From an uncultured Treponema sp. (GTDB lineage: Bacteria > Spirochaetota > Spirochaetia > Treponematales > Treponemataceae): 38,776 nucleotides of DNA. The stretch is from positions 1 to 38,776 of the forward strand of contig ONET01000010.1 of assembly GCA_900316905.1 (NCBI GenBank), written 5' to 3'. The notes under the pieces were generated by a model. The model saw only the letters and a program-made list of their open reading frames with translations, was not told where the DNA came from and did not search any database. Positions within the stretch are counted from its first letter, which is position 1. Each line of letters opens with the position of its first letter. Below, in pieces: positions 25,324-32,248 of the stretch. The position numbers were made by a program, and so were the translations under genes.

Positions 25324-25505
25324 CCGAAAAAAATTACGACGACATAATCAATTATGACTGGAACCGCGATTCCCTAAAAGACCGAATGCCCCTAAGCCAG
25401 CGCGCCAAAATCTTTTTGCCCTTTTCCGCCCTGACCGGCTTTGACGAAGCCCTGCAAGAAACGCTGCAAAAGGAGCTGGCCGCGATGGAGGGGAATGGGG
25501 AGTGA
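25320..25505 (+). CDS. YolD-like small protein
   Basis: 61 residues. The segment DRMPLSQRAKIFLPFSALTG, followed by FDEALQETLQKE, matches the core of YolD-like proteins (RMSLxxRAxxFxPFAALxGYxxAL pattern), which are encoded beside Y-family polymerases in Firmicutes. Their exact role is unsettled. The ATG overlaps the polymerase stop by four bases, so the two are translationally coupled. The short N-terminus (NYDDIINYDWNRD) is also like YolD relatives. Short length and good motif make it real rather than a chance frame. Confidence 0.75.
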   Translation: MTEKNYDDIINYDWNRDSLKDRMPLSQRAKIFLPFSALTGFDEALQETLQKELAAMEGNGE

Positions 25506-25529
25506 AGATCATTATCTCTTTAGCGGGCT

Positions 25530-25826
25530 TTACATTACGCTCGCGCCAAGCAAAACCTCGGCGGGAATGTGAAGGCCTATGACAAGCTTTCGTATCATCG
25601 CTATGCTTAAAGAGCGCTTTCGGGAAAACACTTCGGAGACTCGCGACTTGCTTCCAAGGTATTGAACCATGTCCTCGTTGGAAAGCCCTTCTTGTTCCAT
25701 TCTGAATTTAATCGCTGAAATTGGGTCTGGCGCTTCAATTGGAAAATGTTCTTTTTCGTAAAGTTCGACGAGCGCCACAAGAAGTTCCAATTCGTCAGAT
25801 TCAGCGGTTCCTTTTTTTTGCGTCAA
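25530..25826 (-). CDS. HigA-type helix-turn-helix antitoxin, downstream part of a frameshifted gene
   Basis: The frame from a TTG at 25826 encodes 98 residues: acidic TAESDELELLVALVELYEKE, then PDPISAIKFRMEQEGLSN and the HTH EDMVQYLGSKSRVSEVFSRK, ending GLHIPAEVLLG. This is the HigA antitoxin family that pairs with HigB RNases. The family normally has about 30 more N-terminal residues (KTxADYxxAxxRIxExFDA). These are present just upstream, in another frame (25801-25896), separated by a run of eight A's. Removing one A would fuse them into a normal-length antitoxin. No toxin gene is beside it. The product may be truncated, produced by slippage, or the gene may be dead. Confidence 0.7.
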   Translation of the reverse strand: MTQKKGTAESDELELLVALVELYEKEHFPIEAPDPISAIKFRMEQEGLSNEDMVQYLGSKSRVSEVFSRKRSLSIAMIRKLVIGLHIPAEVLLGASVM

Positions 25827-25896
25827 AAATCTCGTCGATTCTTTTTATGGCGTTGTTGTAATCCGCTTTTGTTTTTAGCAGCTTATTGTATGACAT
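25801..25896 (-). pseudogene. 5' end of the HigA-like gene, out of frame
   Basis: ATG at 25896, seven bases after GGAGG, encodes MSYNKLLKTKADYNNAIKRI, then DEIFDAKK, and hits TGA after 31 codons. That is the expected antitoxin N-terminus. The frame breaks at A8 (25812-25819). Confidence 0.7.
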
Positions 25897-25917
25897 TACG
25901 CTTCCTCCGCATTGATA

Positions 25918-25946
25918 TTGTTATTCCTAAAAGGAGAATTCGTCAA
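25918..25946 (-). promoter_or_regulatory. Promoter of the HigA-like gene
   Basis: TTGACG, 17 bases, TAACAA on the minus strand, 21 bases before the ATG at 25896. It lies back to back with module copy B. Confidence 0.6.
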
Positions 25947-25958
25947 GCGTTTTTCGCG

Positions 25959-26010
25959 AAAAAAATATTTTTCCCGGTGACATTCTATGACACCCTGACT
26001 GTGGTATAAT
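25959..26010 (+). promoter_or_regulatory. Promoter/operator module, copy B
   Basis: AAAAAAATATTTTT, dyad GGTGACAT-N3-ATGACACC (25976-25994) plus C, nine bases and TATAAT (26005-26010). It matches copy A at 22608-22659 apart from the three-base dyad centre, the spacer and one extra base before the dyad. It drives the small membrane protein gene. Confidence 0.75.
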
Positions 26011-26032
26011 GGGTTGAGTAAGGAGACAGGAA

Positions 26033-26326
26033 ATGCTCGTTTTGATTGTGATTGTAGCGATTGTTGTTTTTGCTTTGAGCGGAGCGGGAGCGCAGGGATG
26101 GGGCGCTTCCTCGAACGATGGTGATTGCGGATACGAAGATTTTTCTGGCGGAGAGCGATATGATTACGACTATGATGGCTATGGGAGCGGCGATTATAGC
26201 GGTTACGGCGATTCGCGCGGCCTTTACGAACGCTTCCAAGACGGAACTTCCAGCAAGGCGGACATGGAACTTTTGATGGAAGACGACGACATCCGCGAAG
26301 AATTTGACGAGTACGGGGACTTTTAG
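26033..26326 (+). CDS. Small single-span membrane protein with an acidic Tyr/Gly-rich tail
   Basis: 97 residues. MLVLIVIVAIVVFALSGAG is one hydrophobic helix. What follows is acidic and rich in Tyr, Gly and Asp (RYDYDYDGYGSGDYSGYGD), and ends in a charged segment (KADMELLMEDDDIREEF). The orientation is probably tail in the cytoplasm or periplasm; the sequence does not decide it. The ATG follows AAGGAGACAGGAA. I recognise no family. It has the same promoter module as the lesion-bypass polymerase operon, and small one-span proteins in damage regulons often restrain cell division, so that role is worth testing, but it is inference only. Confidence 0.75.
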   Translation: MLVLIVIVAIVVFALSGAGAQGWGASSNDGDCGYEDFSGGERYDYDYDGYGSGDYSGYGDSRGLYERFQDGTSSKADMELLMEDDDIREEFDEYGDF

Positions 26327-26381
26327 AAGACCTGCCATGCCGCGAGTTGGTGGAGGAAGTGGGAGAGTGAGCGGCGGAAAC

Positions 26382-26681
26382 TTACAGCGCTTTTGACAGC
26401 GGCGTGGGAGTGAGCGTGTAGCCGATTGCGCGAAGGATGTTCCAGACCGTTGAGAACGCGGGATTGCCGTTGGGCGACAAGGCTTTGTAAAGCCCTTCTC
26501 TTGTGATTCCGGCTTCTTTGGCCGTCTTGGTCATTCCCCTTGCGCGGGCCACGTCGTTTATCGCTTTTAATAGCTCTTCTTGCGTTCCCTCTTTTGCGAC
26601 AAGTTCAAGATAACCGCTTCTGAGTTCTTCTGAGTCAAGATATTCCGCCGGGTCAAATTCTGTCAATTTTTTCATATTCAT
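26382..26681 (-). CDS. Addiction-module antidote protein, HTH type (orphan)
   Basis: 99 residues. It matches the 'probable addiction module antidote' HTH family: an N-terminal FDPAEYLDSEELRSGYLELV, a central AINDVARARGMTKTAKEAGI and TREGLYKALSPNGNPAFSTV, then NILRAIGYTL. These proteins bind their own promoter and neutralise a RelE-like toxin usually encoded just upstream. No toxin gene is present on either side here, so it is an orphan. The ATG at 26681 follows GGAGGA. The promoter at 26701-26729 carries a near-perfect palindrome in its spacer, the expected operator. Confidence 0.85.
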   Translation of the reverse strand: MNMKKLTEFDPAEYLDSEELRSGYLELVAKEGTQEELLKAINDVARARGMTKTAKEAGITREGLYKALSPNGNPAFSTVWNILRAIGYTLTPTPLSKAL

Positions 26682-26700
26682 AAGTCCTCCGCCATTTTGT

Positions 26701-26729
26701 TTTGTAAACTATAGTTCACGGTTTGTCAA
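26701..26729 (-). promoter_or_regulatory. Promoter with internal operator of the antidote gene
   Basis: TTGACA, 17 bases, TACAAA on the minus strand. The spacer and -10 contain GTGAACTATAGTTTAC (26704-26719), a dyad with one mismatched pair, placed to block polymerase. Confidence 0.75.
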
Positions 26730-26748
26730 GGGGTATTATTTTGCGTTC

Positions 26749-26909
26749 CCGCCGCGCGCGGCGGTCGGGCTTTTCGGGGTTCCGCGCTAATCGCGCTTCA
26801 TTGTCCGCTTGGACTAACCAGCAGCGTCTGAAAGACGCGGTGAAACCGCTCGAAAAAACATTAAGGTCTTGCGTTCAACAAAACGAGCGGACAACAGCTC
26901 TTTCGAGCT
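26749..26909. repeat. Hairpin cluster left of the McrBC block
   Basis: This gene-free stretch holds the palindrome CCGCCGCGCGCGGCGG (26749-26764) and the hairpins GCGTCT-GAA-AGACGC (26824-26838) and CAGCTC-N4-GAGCTG (26894-26909). No T-run follows any of them. It is GC-rich host-like DNA right up to about 26930, where AT-rich sequence begins. Confidence 0.5.
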
Positions 26910-26972
26910 GCCCCTACAATCCCTAACGTTGGGTAGATAAGCGGTAAAAGAATAGCGAAAATTAGGAATATA

Positions 26973-26981
26973 TGGTATAAT
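26973..26981 (+). promoter_or_regulatory. Extended -10 promoter of mcrBC
   Basis: TGGTATAAT, an extended -10 without a good -35. The transcription start would be about 26988, which excludes the ATG at 26980 as a start codon. Confidence 0.6.
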
Positions 26982-27003
26982 GATAAAAGTAGGAGTTGAA
27001 AAA

Positions 27004-29445
27004 ATGGCAGATGTTAAAAAATCCAATGCAGAATTCTTGAAATGGTTTAAACCAGTATTGGAGGCTTTAAAAGAGCTTGGCGGCTCTGCAACACCTGCAA
27101 AAGTAAGGGAGCAAATTATAAATGATTTGCATTTGACTGATGATATTGTAAATGAAACTTATGGAAAATCAAATACTAATAAATTTTCAAATCAAGTAGC
27201 TTTTGCTAGAAATTATCTCGTTTATGCTGGATATATAGATAAATCACAAAGTGGAATCTGGTCACTTACTGAGAGCGGAAAAACAGTTGAAATGACAGAT
27301 GAATTAGCAAGTGATATTTTTGTAACGAACGCTCCAAAACATGTAAGCAAAGAAATGTTCTCACATGAGGAAAGAATAGAAAAACTACTGGATTTTTATA
27401 AAAAAAGTTTTCCTAAACATTGGGAAGATGAAAAGTATAAGTGGCAGGCAGTAAAATCTTTTCAAGCTAATTTTGATATAGAGGCTAATAATTTTGCTGA
27501 AATGTTCAAAAGAGCGGTGAAGAAAGCTGATAATTTACTTGGTTCTGTAGGTTCTTATCCAGCTGGACAAATTCAAGATTTTGCGAAGGAATTTCCTGAT
27601 GAAACTAGGAGCATGTTTAAATCTCTTTATGATGAAAATCTTGATTTAGAGAATCGTATTGAAGGTTTTAAAAAATCTTCTGTGGAATTAATTGAACGAC
27701 ATAATAGTACTCTAACGAAAGATAATAATAAATATTGGAAGTCAAGTTATCAGAACGAAAACTCAATCAGCACATATCTTTGGCTAAAATATCCAGATAA
27801 GTATTACATCTATAAATTTGGTGAAATTGTAAAGGTTGAACGATTTCTTTATGAAAAACCAACTATAAAAAAGGGCGAGGGGGTAAAGAATTTCCTTCGT
27901 GGAAAAGAAATTTATGATGAACTTTGCGAAGTTTTGGAAGCTGATGATGAAATCAAGAAACTGCTAAAAGACTCTCTTTCTGACGACTGCTACGCTGACC
28001 CGAAATTAAGAACTTTGGCTATTGATGTAGGATTTCAATTTAGCAGATATTATGATGATGAACAATCTACCACAATCGTTAATAATTCTACCGTACATTA
28101 TTGGCTCTATGCCCCAGGTGAAAAAGCAAGCAAATGGGATGAATTCTACAAAAAAGGCATAATGGGCCTAGGCTGGGATGAAATATCAGACCTTAGGGAA
28201 TTTGATTCGCGAGATGAAATAAAAGCAAAATTAAAAGAAATTCATGGAGAAGCCTCTGCTGAAATCAATTCTTCCCTAGCTTTATGGGAATTTGCAAATT
28301 TGATGAAACCAGGCGACATTATTTTCGTCAAGAAAGGAATGTTTAAGATTCTTGGACGCGGTGTCGTAGATTCAGACTATTATTATGATTCTAGTGAAAA
28401 AGAATATCCTCATATTCGAAAAGTGAAATGGACGCATAACGAAGAACATGACCATCCTGGTCAAGCAGTTATGAAAACTCTCACTGATATTACGGATTAT
28501 ACGGAATATGTTGGAAAATTAAATTCATTATTTGAAGTTGAAGATGAACCGATTGAAATTAAAAGTGACTATGAACCTTATGACGAAGATTCATTCTTTA
28601 ATGAAGTTTTTATTTCACCAGAAAAATATGAGACAATCGTAAATCTTTTGGAACGGAAGAAAAATATAATTATTCAAGGCGCACCCGGAGTTGGAAAATC
28701 TTTTGCTGCGAAACGACTTGCATATTCAATAATCGGAGAAAAAAACACTGAGCAGGTAAAACTCGTCCAATTTCATCAAAGTTACAGTTATGAAGATTTT
28801 ATTGTTGGCTTCCGTCCTTCTGAAAAAGAAAACAAGCAGTTTGAAAAGAAATATGGTGTTTTCTATGAGTTCTGTAAAAAAGCTATAGATGATAGTGACA
28901 ATAAATATTTCTTTATTATTGACGAGATCAATCGTGGAAATATGAGTAAGATTTTTGGAGAACTTTTATTGCTAATTGAAAGTGATAAGCGTGGTTCTAA
29001 AAATAAAATCCAGCTCTTGTATTCAAATGAAGATTTTTATGTTCTTGAAAATGTTTATATAATCGGAATGATGAACACAGCAGACAGAAGCCTTGCGATG
29101 ATAGACTATGCTTTACGCCGTAGATTTGCTTTTGTTGAATTTGAACCAGAATTCGAAAGTGTCGGTTTTAAACAAAAACAGAACGAAATTTCAAATGAGA
29201 AATATAATCGCTTAATTGATTGTGTTAAAGAATTGAATGAAAAAATAATTTCCGATGTTTCTTTAGGCAAAGGCTTTAGAATAGGTCATAGTTATTTCAT
29301 TCCAAAAAATGATTCTGATGTTGATGATGAATGGCTTTCTGATGTCGTTCATTATGAATTGATTCCTCTGCTTGAAGAATATTGGTTTGACGAAACAGAC
29401 ACTCTATCAGAATGGAAAAGAAGGCTTGAGGATTCAATACGGTGA
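27004..29445 (+). CDS. mcrB: McrB-like restriction NTPase with winged-helix and EVE domains
   Basis: 813 residues; start at the ATG at 27004 behind AGGAG. Residues about 5-95 look like an Mrr N-terminal winged helix (FLKWFKPVLEALKELGG), about 110-290 a helical region, and about 358-480 an EVE-like modified-base reader (VHYWLYAPGEKASKWDEF, then WEFANLMKPGDIIFVKKG). About 530-800 is the McrB AAA+ domain with Walker A QGAPGVGKSFAAKRL (about 558-566), Walker B FFIIDEINRGNMSKIFGE and sensor IIGMMNTADRSLAMIDYALR. It powers McrC to cut DNA with modified bases, normally cytosines. AT-rich, unlike flanks. The stop overlaps the McrC start (GTGA). Confidence 0.93.
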   Translation: MADVKKSNAEFLKWFKPVLEALKELGGSATPAKVREQIINDLHLTDDIVNETYGKSNTNKFSNQVAFARNYLVYAGYIDKSQSGIWSLTESGKTVEMTDELASDIFVTNAPKHVSKEMFSHEERIEKLLDFYKKSFPKHWEDEKYKWQAVKSFQANFDIEANNFAEMFKRAVKKADNLLGSVGSYPAGQIQDFAKEFPDETRSMFKSLYDENLDLENRIEGFKKSSVELIERHNSTLTKDNNKYWKSSYQNENSISTYLWLKYPDKYYIYKFGEIVKVERFLYEKPTIKKGEGVKNFLRGKEIYDELCEVLEADDEIKKLLKDSLSDDCYADPKLRTLAIDVGFQFSRYYDDEQSTTIVNNSTVHYWLYAPGEKASKWDEFYKKGIMGLGWDEISDLREFDSRDEIKAKLKEIHGEASAEINSSLALWEFANLMKPGDIIFVKKGMFKILGRGVVDSDYYYDSSEKEYPHIRKVKWTHNEEHDHPGQAVMKTLTDITDYTEYVGKLNSLFEVEDEPIEIKSDYEPYDEDSFFNEVFISPEKYETIVNLLERKKNIIIQGAPGVGKSFAAKRLAYSIIGEKNTEQVKLVQFHQSYSYEDFIVGFRPSEKENKQFEKKYGVFYEFCKKAIDDSDNKYFFIIDEINRGNMSKIFGELLLLIESDKRGSKNKIQLLYSNEDFYVLENVYIIGMMNTADRSLAMIDYALRRRFAFVEFEPEFESVGFKQKQNEISNEKYNRLIDCVKELNEKIISDVSLGKGFRIGHSYFIPKNDSDVDDEWLSDVVHYELIPLLEEYWFDETDTLSEWKRRLEDSIR

Positions 29446-30488
29446 GTAATTCTATTCAAATAAGAAATGTGTATTATATGCTTTCTTATGCATATCAAGT
29501 GCTAACTCAGAACGGCTATAAACACATTGAGACGGAATCGTTTGAAAACATAGCAGATATGTTCGCGGCAATAATTCAACGAGGAATTGAAATCCAACTG
29601 AAAAAATATTTAAACCGTGAATATATTACTGAAACTTCTGAGCTTTCAACTTTACGCGGAAAAATAGAAATCAATGATTCTATAAATCAAATGTCATTTC
29701 TAAAAAAGAAGCTTGTTTGCTCGTATGATGAATTTTCTATTGATTCTTATATGAATAGAATTCTGAAATCAGTAATGCTCTTACTAATAAAATCTGATAT
29801 TTCTCGTAAACAAAAACAAGGGCTGAAATCTCTTTTGATATATTTTTCAAATGTTCAAGTTTTAGATTTGCATCATATAAATTGGAAAATCAGATACAAT
29901 CAGAACACACAAAGCTATCAAATGCTTATAGGAATATGTTATTTATTAGTTCAAGGTCTTTTGCAAACTCAGAAAAATGGTTCATCGAAACTGATGGTTT
30001 TTTTAGATGAGCAGAGAATGAGCCATTTATATGAGAAGTTTGTCCTAGAATATTACAGAAAACATTTCCCAGAGTTTAATGCTTCTCCGTCTTATGTTGA
30101 ATGGGCTGCTGACGGAGAATTACAATATCTACCCGCAATGAAAACGGATATCACTTTAACCGACAAAAAGCAAAATAAAATTTTAATTATCGACACCAAG
30201 TTTTATACACATTCTATGCAGTATCAATTTGATAAATATTCTTATCACAGCGGAAATCTGTATCAGATTCTTTCTTATGTTAAGAATAAAGAGTCTTGTT
30301 TTAGCGGTGAAGTTTCTGGAATGTTGCTTTATGCGAAAACTGATGAAACTGTAACACCAAATCAAAATCTTAAAATCTTAGGAAATAATTTCTGTGTTAG
30401 GACTTTAGACTTGAATACAGAATTTTCTCAGATAAAAAATGAATTGGATGGAATTATTAATTGTTTTTTTTTTCCGGCCAAGCGATAG
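29442..30488 (+). CDS. mcrC: McrC-like nuclease subunit
   Basis: 348 residues from a GTG that overlaps the McrB stop by four bases. The N-terminus IRNVYYMLSYAYQVL and the LRGKIEINDSI and CSYDEFSIDSYMNRILKS segments are McrC hallmarks. The PD-(D/E)XK core is LPAMKTDITLTDKKQNKILI followed by IDTKFY, with Asp in KTDI and D-x-K in IDTK. It forms the endonuclease part of the McrBC complex. No methyltransferase accompanies the pair, which fits a type IV (modification-dependent) system. The C-terminus (CFFFPAKR) is read through a T-rich stretch at the edge of the AT-rich block and may have been altered by the insertion. Confidence 0.92.
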   Translation: MSNSIQIRNVYYMLSYAYQVLTQNGYKHIETESFENIADMFAAIIQRGIEIQLKKYLNREYITETSELSTLRGKIEINDSINQMSFLKKKLVCSYDEFSIDSYMNRILKSVMLLLIKSDISRKQKQGLKSLLIYFSNVQVLDLHHINWKIRYNQNTQSYQMLIGICYLLVQGLLQTQKNGSSKLMVFLDEQRMSHLYEKFVLEYYRKHFPEFNASPSYVEWAADGELQYLPAMKTDITLTDKKQNKILIIDTKFYTHSMQYQFDKYSYHSGNLYQILSYVKNKESCFSGEVSGMLLYAKTDETVTPNQNLKILGNNFCVRTLDLNTEFSQIKNELDGIINCFFFPAKR

Positions 30489-30490
30489 TA

Positions 30491-30620
30491 AGGGCGGCGA
30501 AGCCGTCCTGAAATGAGCGCAAGCGAATGTAAGGATGAAGCCGTGCAAGACGGCGTAACCTTGAATAGCGCGGTTTTTGCACTGTTCGACAATGCCGTGC
30601 AGCGCAAAAATGGCCTCAAG
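30491..30620. repeat. Hairpin-rich intergenic DNA right of the McrBC block
   Basis: It holds AGGGCGGC-GAA-GCCGTCCT (30491-30509), GCCGT-N5-ACGGC (30540-30554) and TGCAC/GTGCA pairing further on. No open frame looks real. It may contain the mcrC terminator, but no T-run directly follows a stem. Confidence 0.4.
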
Positions 30621-30671
30621 GCAAAAAATATGCCCTTAAGTTTCTAACTTAATTCCATTTTCTTTCAATTG

Positions 30672-30680
30672 TGATATAAT
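30672..30680 (+). promoter_or_regulatory. Extended -10 promoter of the RhuM-like gene
   Basis: TGATATAAT, with the -35 position (ATTCCA, 17 bases upstream) poorly matched. Confidence 0.55.
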
Positions 30681-30701
30681 ATCCCAAAGAGGAGCGCGAA
30701 G

Positions 30702-31751
30702 ATGCCCAAGAAAAAGAAAAACGAAGTCACAATACACAGCTCCGCGGCAGAATATCTTACTTTTGTGGCCGCGTCAGGCGACAGCCCTGAAAGTTTTGAA
30801 ATGCGTTATGAGGACGAGAATATTTGGCTTACGCAGAAAATGATGGCGGCTTTGTATGATGTTGAAGCGAATACAATAAACTATCACATAAAGAAAGTTT
30901 TTGAAGATTCAGAATTGGAAGAGGGGGCAACTATTCGAAATTTTCGAATAGTTCAAAATGAGGGCGGCCGTCAAGTTTCCCGCGAGCTTGCGCATTACAA
31001 TCTTCAAATGATAATCGCCGTTGGCTTCAAGGTGAACAACGAGCGGGCGGTTCAGTTTAGGAAATGGGCGGGGCAAATTGTAAAGGATTATACAATTCAA
31101 GGCTGGACGATGGACAAGGAGCGTCTTATAAAGGGCCATATGTTCACGGACGAATACTTTGAGCGCCAGCTTCAGCAAATCCGTGAGATAAGGCTTTCGG
31201 AAAGAAAGTTCTATCAAAAAGTCACCGATTTGTATTCAACGGCCTTTGATTACGACAAGGACGCGGCGACCACTAAGAGATTTTTCAAAACCGTTCAAAA
31301 TAAAATGCATTACGCGGTTCATCGCCACACTGCGGCGGAGCTTATTGTGGAGCGCGCGGACGCGGGCAAAGAGAGCATGGGGCTTACGACTTGGGAAAAC
31401 GCTCCTTCCGGCAAAATATTAAAGGACGATGTGACGGTCGCTAAAAATTATTTGTCCGAAAAAGAAATGCGCTTTATGGAGCGTCTTGTTTCCTTGTATC
31501 TTGATTATGCTGAAATGCAGGCGGAACGCCATGTTCCTATGAGCATGGAAGATTGGGCGAAGCGATTGGACGGTTTTTTGGAATTTAACGGAAACGAAAT
31601 TTTGACCGGGCCTGGAAAGATAAGCGCGGAACAAGCCAAGCTTCACGCGGAGAGCGAATACGAAAAATACCGCATTGTTCAAGACAGGCTTTTTCAAAGC
31701 GATTTTGATCGCTTTTTGCAAGAAACTGCGGCTGTCGAAAAAAAAATCTAA
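30702..31751 (+). CDS. RhuM-family protein
   Basis: 349 residues. It matches the RhuM family first noted in a Salmonella pathogenicity island and common in mobile DNA; the molecular role is unknown. Visible blocks: FEMRYEDENIWLTQKMMAAL (a BRO/KilA-like N-terminal segment), NTINYHIKKVFEDSELEEG, NEGGRQVSRELAHYNLQMII, VNNERAVQFRKWAGQIVKDY, and a C-terminal half beginning RLSERKFYQKVTDLYSTAFD and ending SEYEKYRIVQDRLF. Length is normal. The ATG follows GAGGAG. It is next to the McrBC block and in front of a decayed macro-domain gene, a defence-type neighbourhood. Confidence 0.9.
   Translation: MPKKKKNEVTIHSSAAEYLTFVAASGDSPESFEMRYEDENIWLTQKMMAALYDVEANTINYHIKKVFEDSELEEGATIRNFRIVQNEGGRQVSRELAHYNLQMIIAVGFKVNNERAVQFRKWAGQIVKDYTIQGWTMDKERLIKGHMFTDEYFERQLQQIREIRLSERKFYQKVTDLYSTAFDYDKDAATTKRFFKTVQNKMHYAVHRHTAAELIVERADAGKESMGLTTWENAPSGKILKDDVTVAKNYLSEKEMRFMERLVSLYLDYAEMQAERHVPMSMEDWAKRLDGFLEFNGNEILTGPGKISAEQAKLHAESEYEKYRIVQDRLFQSDFDRFLQETAAVEKKI
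30931..30951. repeat. Perfect inverted repeat inside the RhuM-like gene
   Basis: CTATTCGAAA-T-TTTCGAATAG, ten-base arms and a one-base centre, in the coding region for TIRNFRIV. It could be a protein-binding site or a hairpin that affects translation. Confidence 0.7.
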
Positions 31752-31762
31752 GGAGGAAAAAT

Positions 31763-32049
31763 ATGAGTTCAATAACACTGCAACAAAAAGGAATAACAAA
31801 CATTCCTGCTGATGCGATTGTGAATGCCGCGAAAATGACATTCATTCAGTGGTCTTTCCGCTTATCTCCGCAGGAATTTTTGGCTACCCGATTTATGACG
31901 CCTGGGCTCAAGCAGTTTACGCTTGCAAAAATTTTATCAATAAAAATCAAGATTATAATCTGGACATTGTCTTTGCCATTCCAGAGGAAGAAAAACTAAA
32001 TGCTGGAAAAGAAGTTTTGCAAAAGGAAATGCCGGGAATAAAGCTGTAA
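31763..32049 (+). pseudogene. Decayed macro-domain (ADP-ribose-binding) gene
   Basis: The ATG at 31763 behind GGAGG opens with SITLQQKGITNIPADAIVNAA, the usual macro-domain N-terminus (quoted from residue 3 in part). The next expected part, the glycine-rich ADP-ribose loop and about 50 residues, is missing. From 31849 another frame reads VFPLISAGIFGYPIYDAWAQ and NLDIVFAIPEEEKLNAG, the C-terminal macro-domain core. So an internal deletion of some 150 bases or more, not a multiple of three, joined both ends out of frame. Intact relatives remove ADP-ribose or O-acetyl groups. Not functional as read. Confidence 0.85.
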
Positions 32050-32080
32050 GCCCTTGCCGCCGCCACGCTGGAATTTTAGG

Positions 32081-32110
32081 CAAAAAAAAACGGAAGGCAA
32101 AAGCCTTCCG
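32081..32110 (-). terminator. Rho-independent terminator of the tRNA gene
   Basis: On the minus strand CGGAAGGC-TTTT-GCCTTCCG, i.e. stem with four-base loop, is followed by nine T's. It starts five bases after the tRNA 3' end. Confidence 0.92.
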
Positions 32111-32114
32111 TCGT

Positions 32115-32188
32115 TGCGCGATACTGGAATCGAACTAGTGACCCCAAGCGTGTCATGCTTGTACTCTAACCAACTGAGCTAATCGCGC
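32115..32188 (-). tRNA. tRNA-Val (anticodon GAC)
   Basis: Minus strand. Acceptor GCGCGAT pairs with ATCGCGC; the D-arm contains AGCTCAGTTGGTTAGAGT; the anticodon stem CAAGC/GCTTG encloses ATGACAC with anticodon GAC; the T-arm is ACTAGTTCGATTCCAGT. The discriminator is A, and CCA is not encoded. GAC reads GUC/GUU valine codons. Confidence 0.95.
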
Positions 32189-32201
32189 AAAATGTTTTAT
32201 A

Positions 32202-32230
32202 ATATTACAAAAAATCTGCTCTTGTGTCAA
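32202..32230 (-). promoter_or_regulatory. Promoter of the tRNA-Val gene
   Basis: TTGACA, 17 bases, TAATAT, 13 bases before the tRNA 5' end on the minus strand. Confidence 0.85.
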
Positions 32231-32248
32231 GTGGCGGAAAGAAATTTG

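Noticed and set aside
26815..26950. A possible integron attC-like site (hairpins followed by GTTGGGT)
   Set aside because: GTTGGGT fits the core consensus, but no matching RYYYAAC partner at the right place, and no integrase or cassette array nearby.
26976..27003. The ATG at 26980 as mcrB start
   Set aside because: It overlaps the -10 element; AGGAG precedes the ATG at 27004.
32082..32110. A terminator for the macro-domain remnant on the plus strand
   Set aside because: On plus the stem follows the A-run and has no T-run after it; it serves the minus-strand tRNA.
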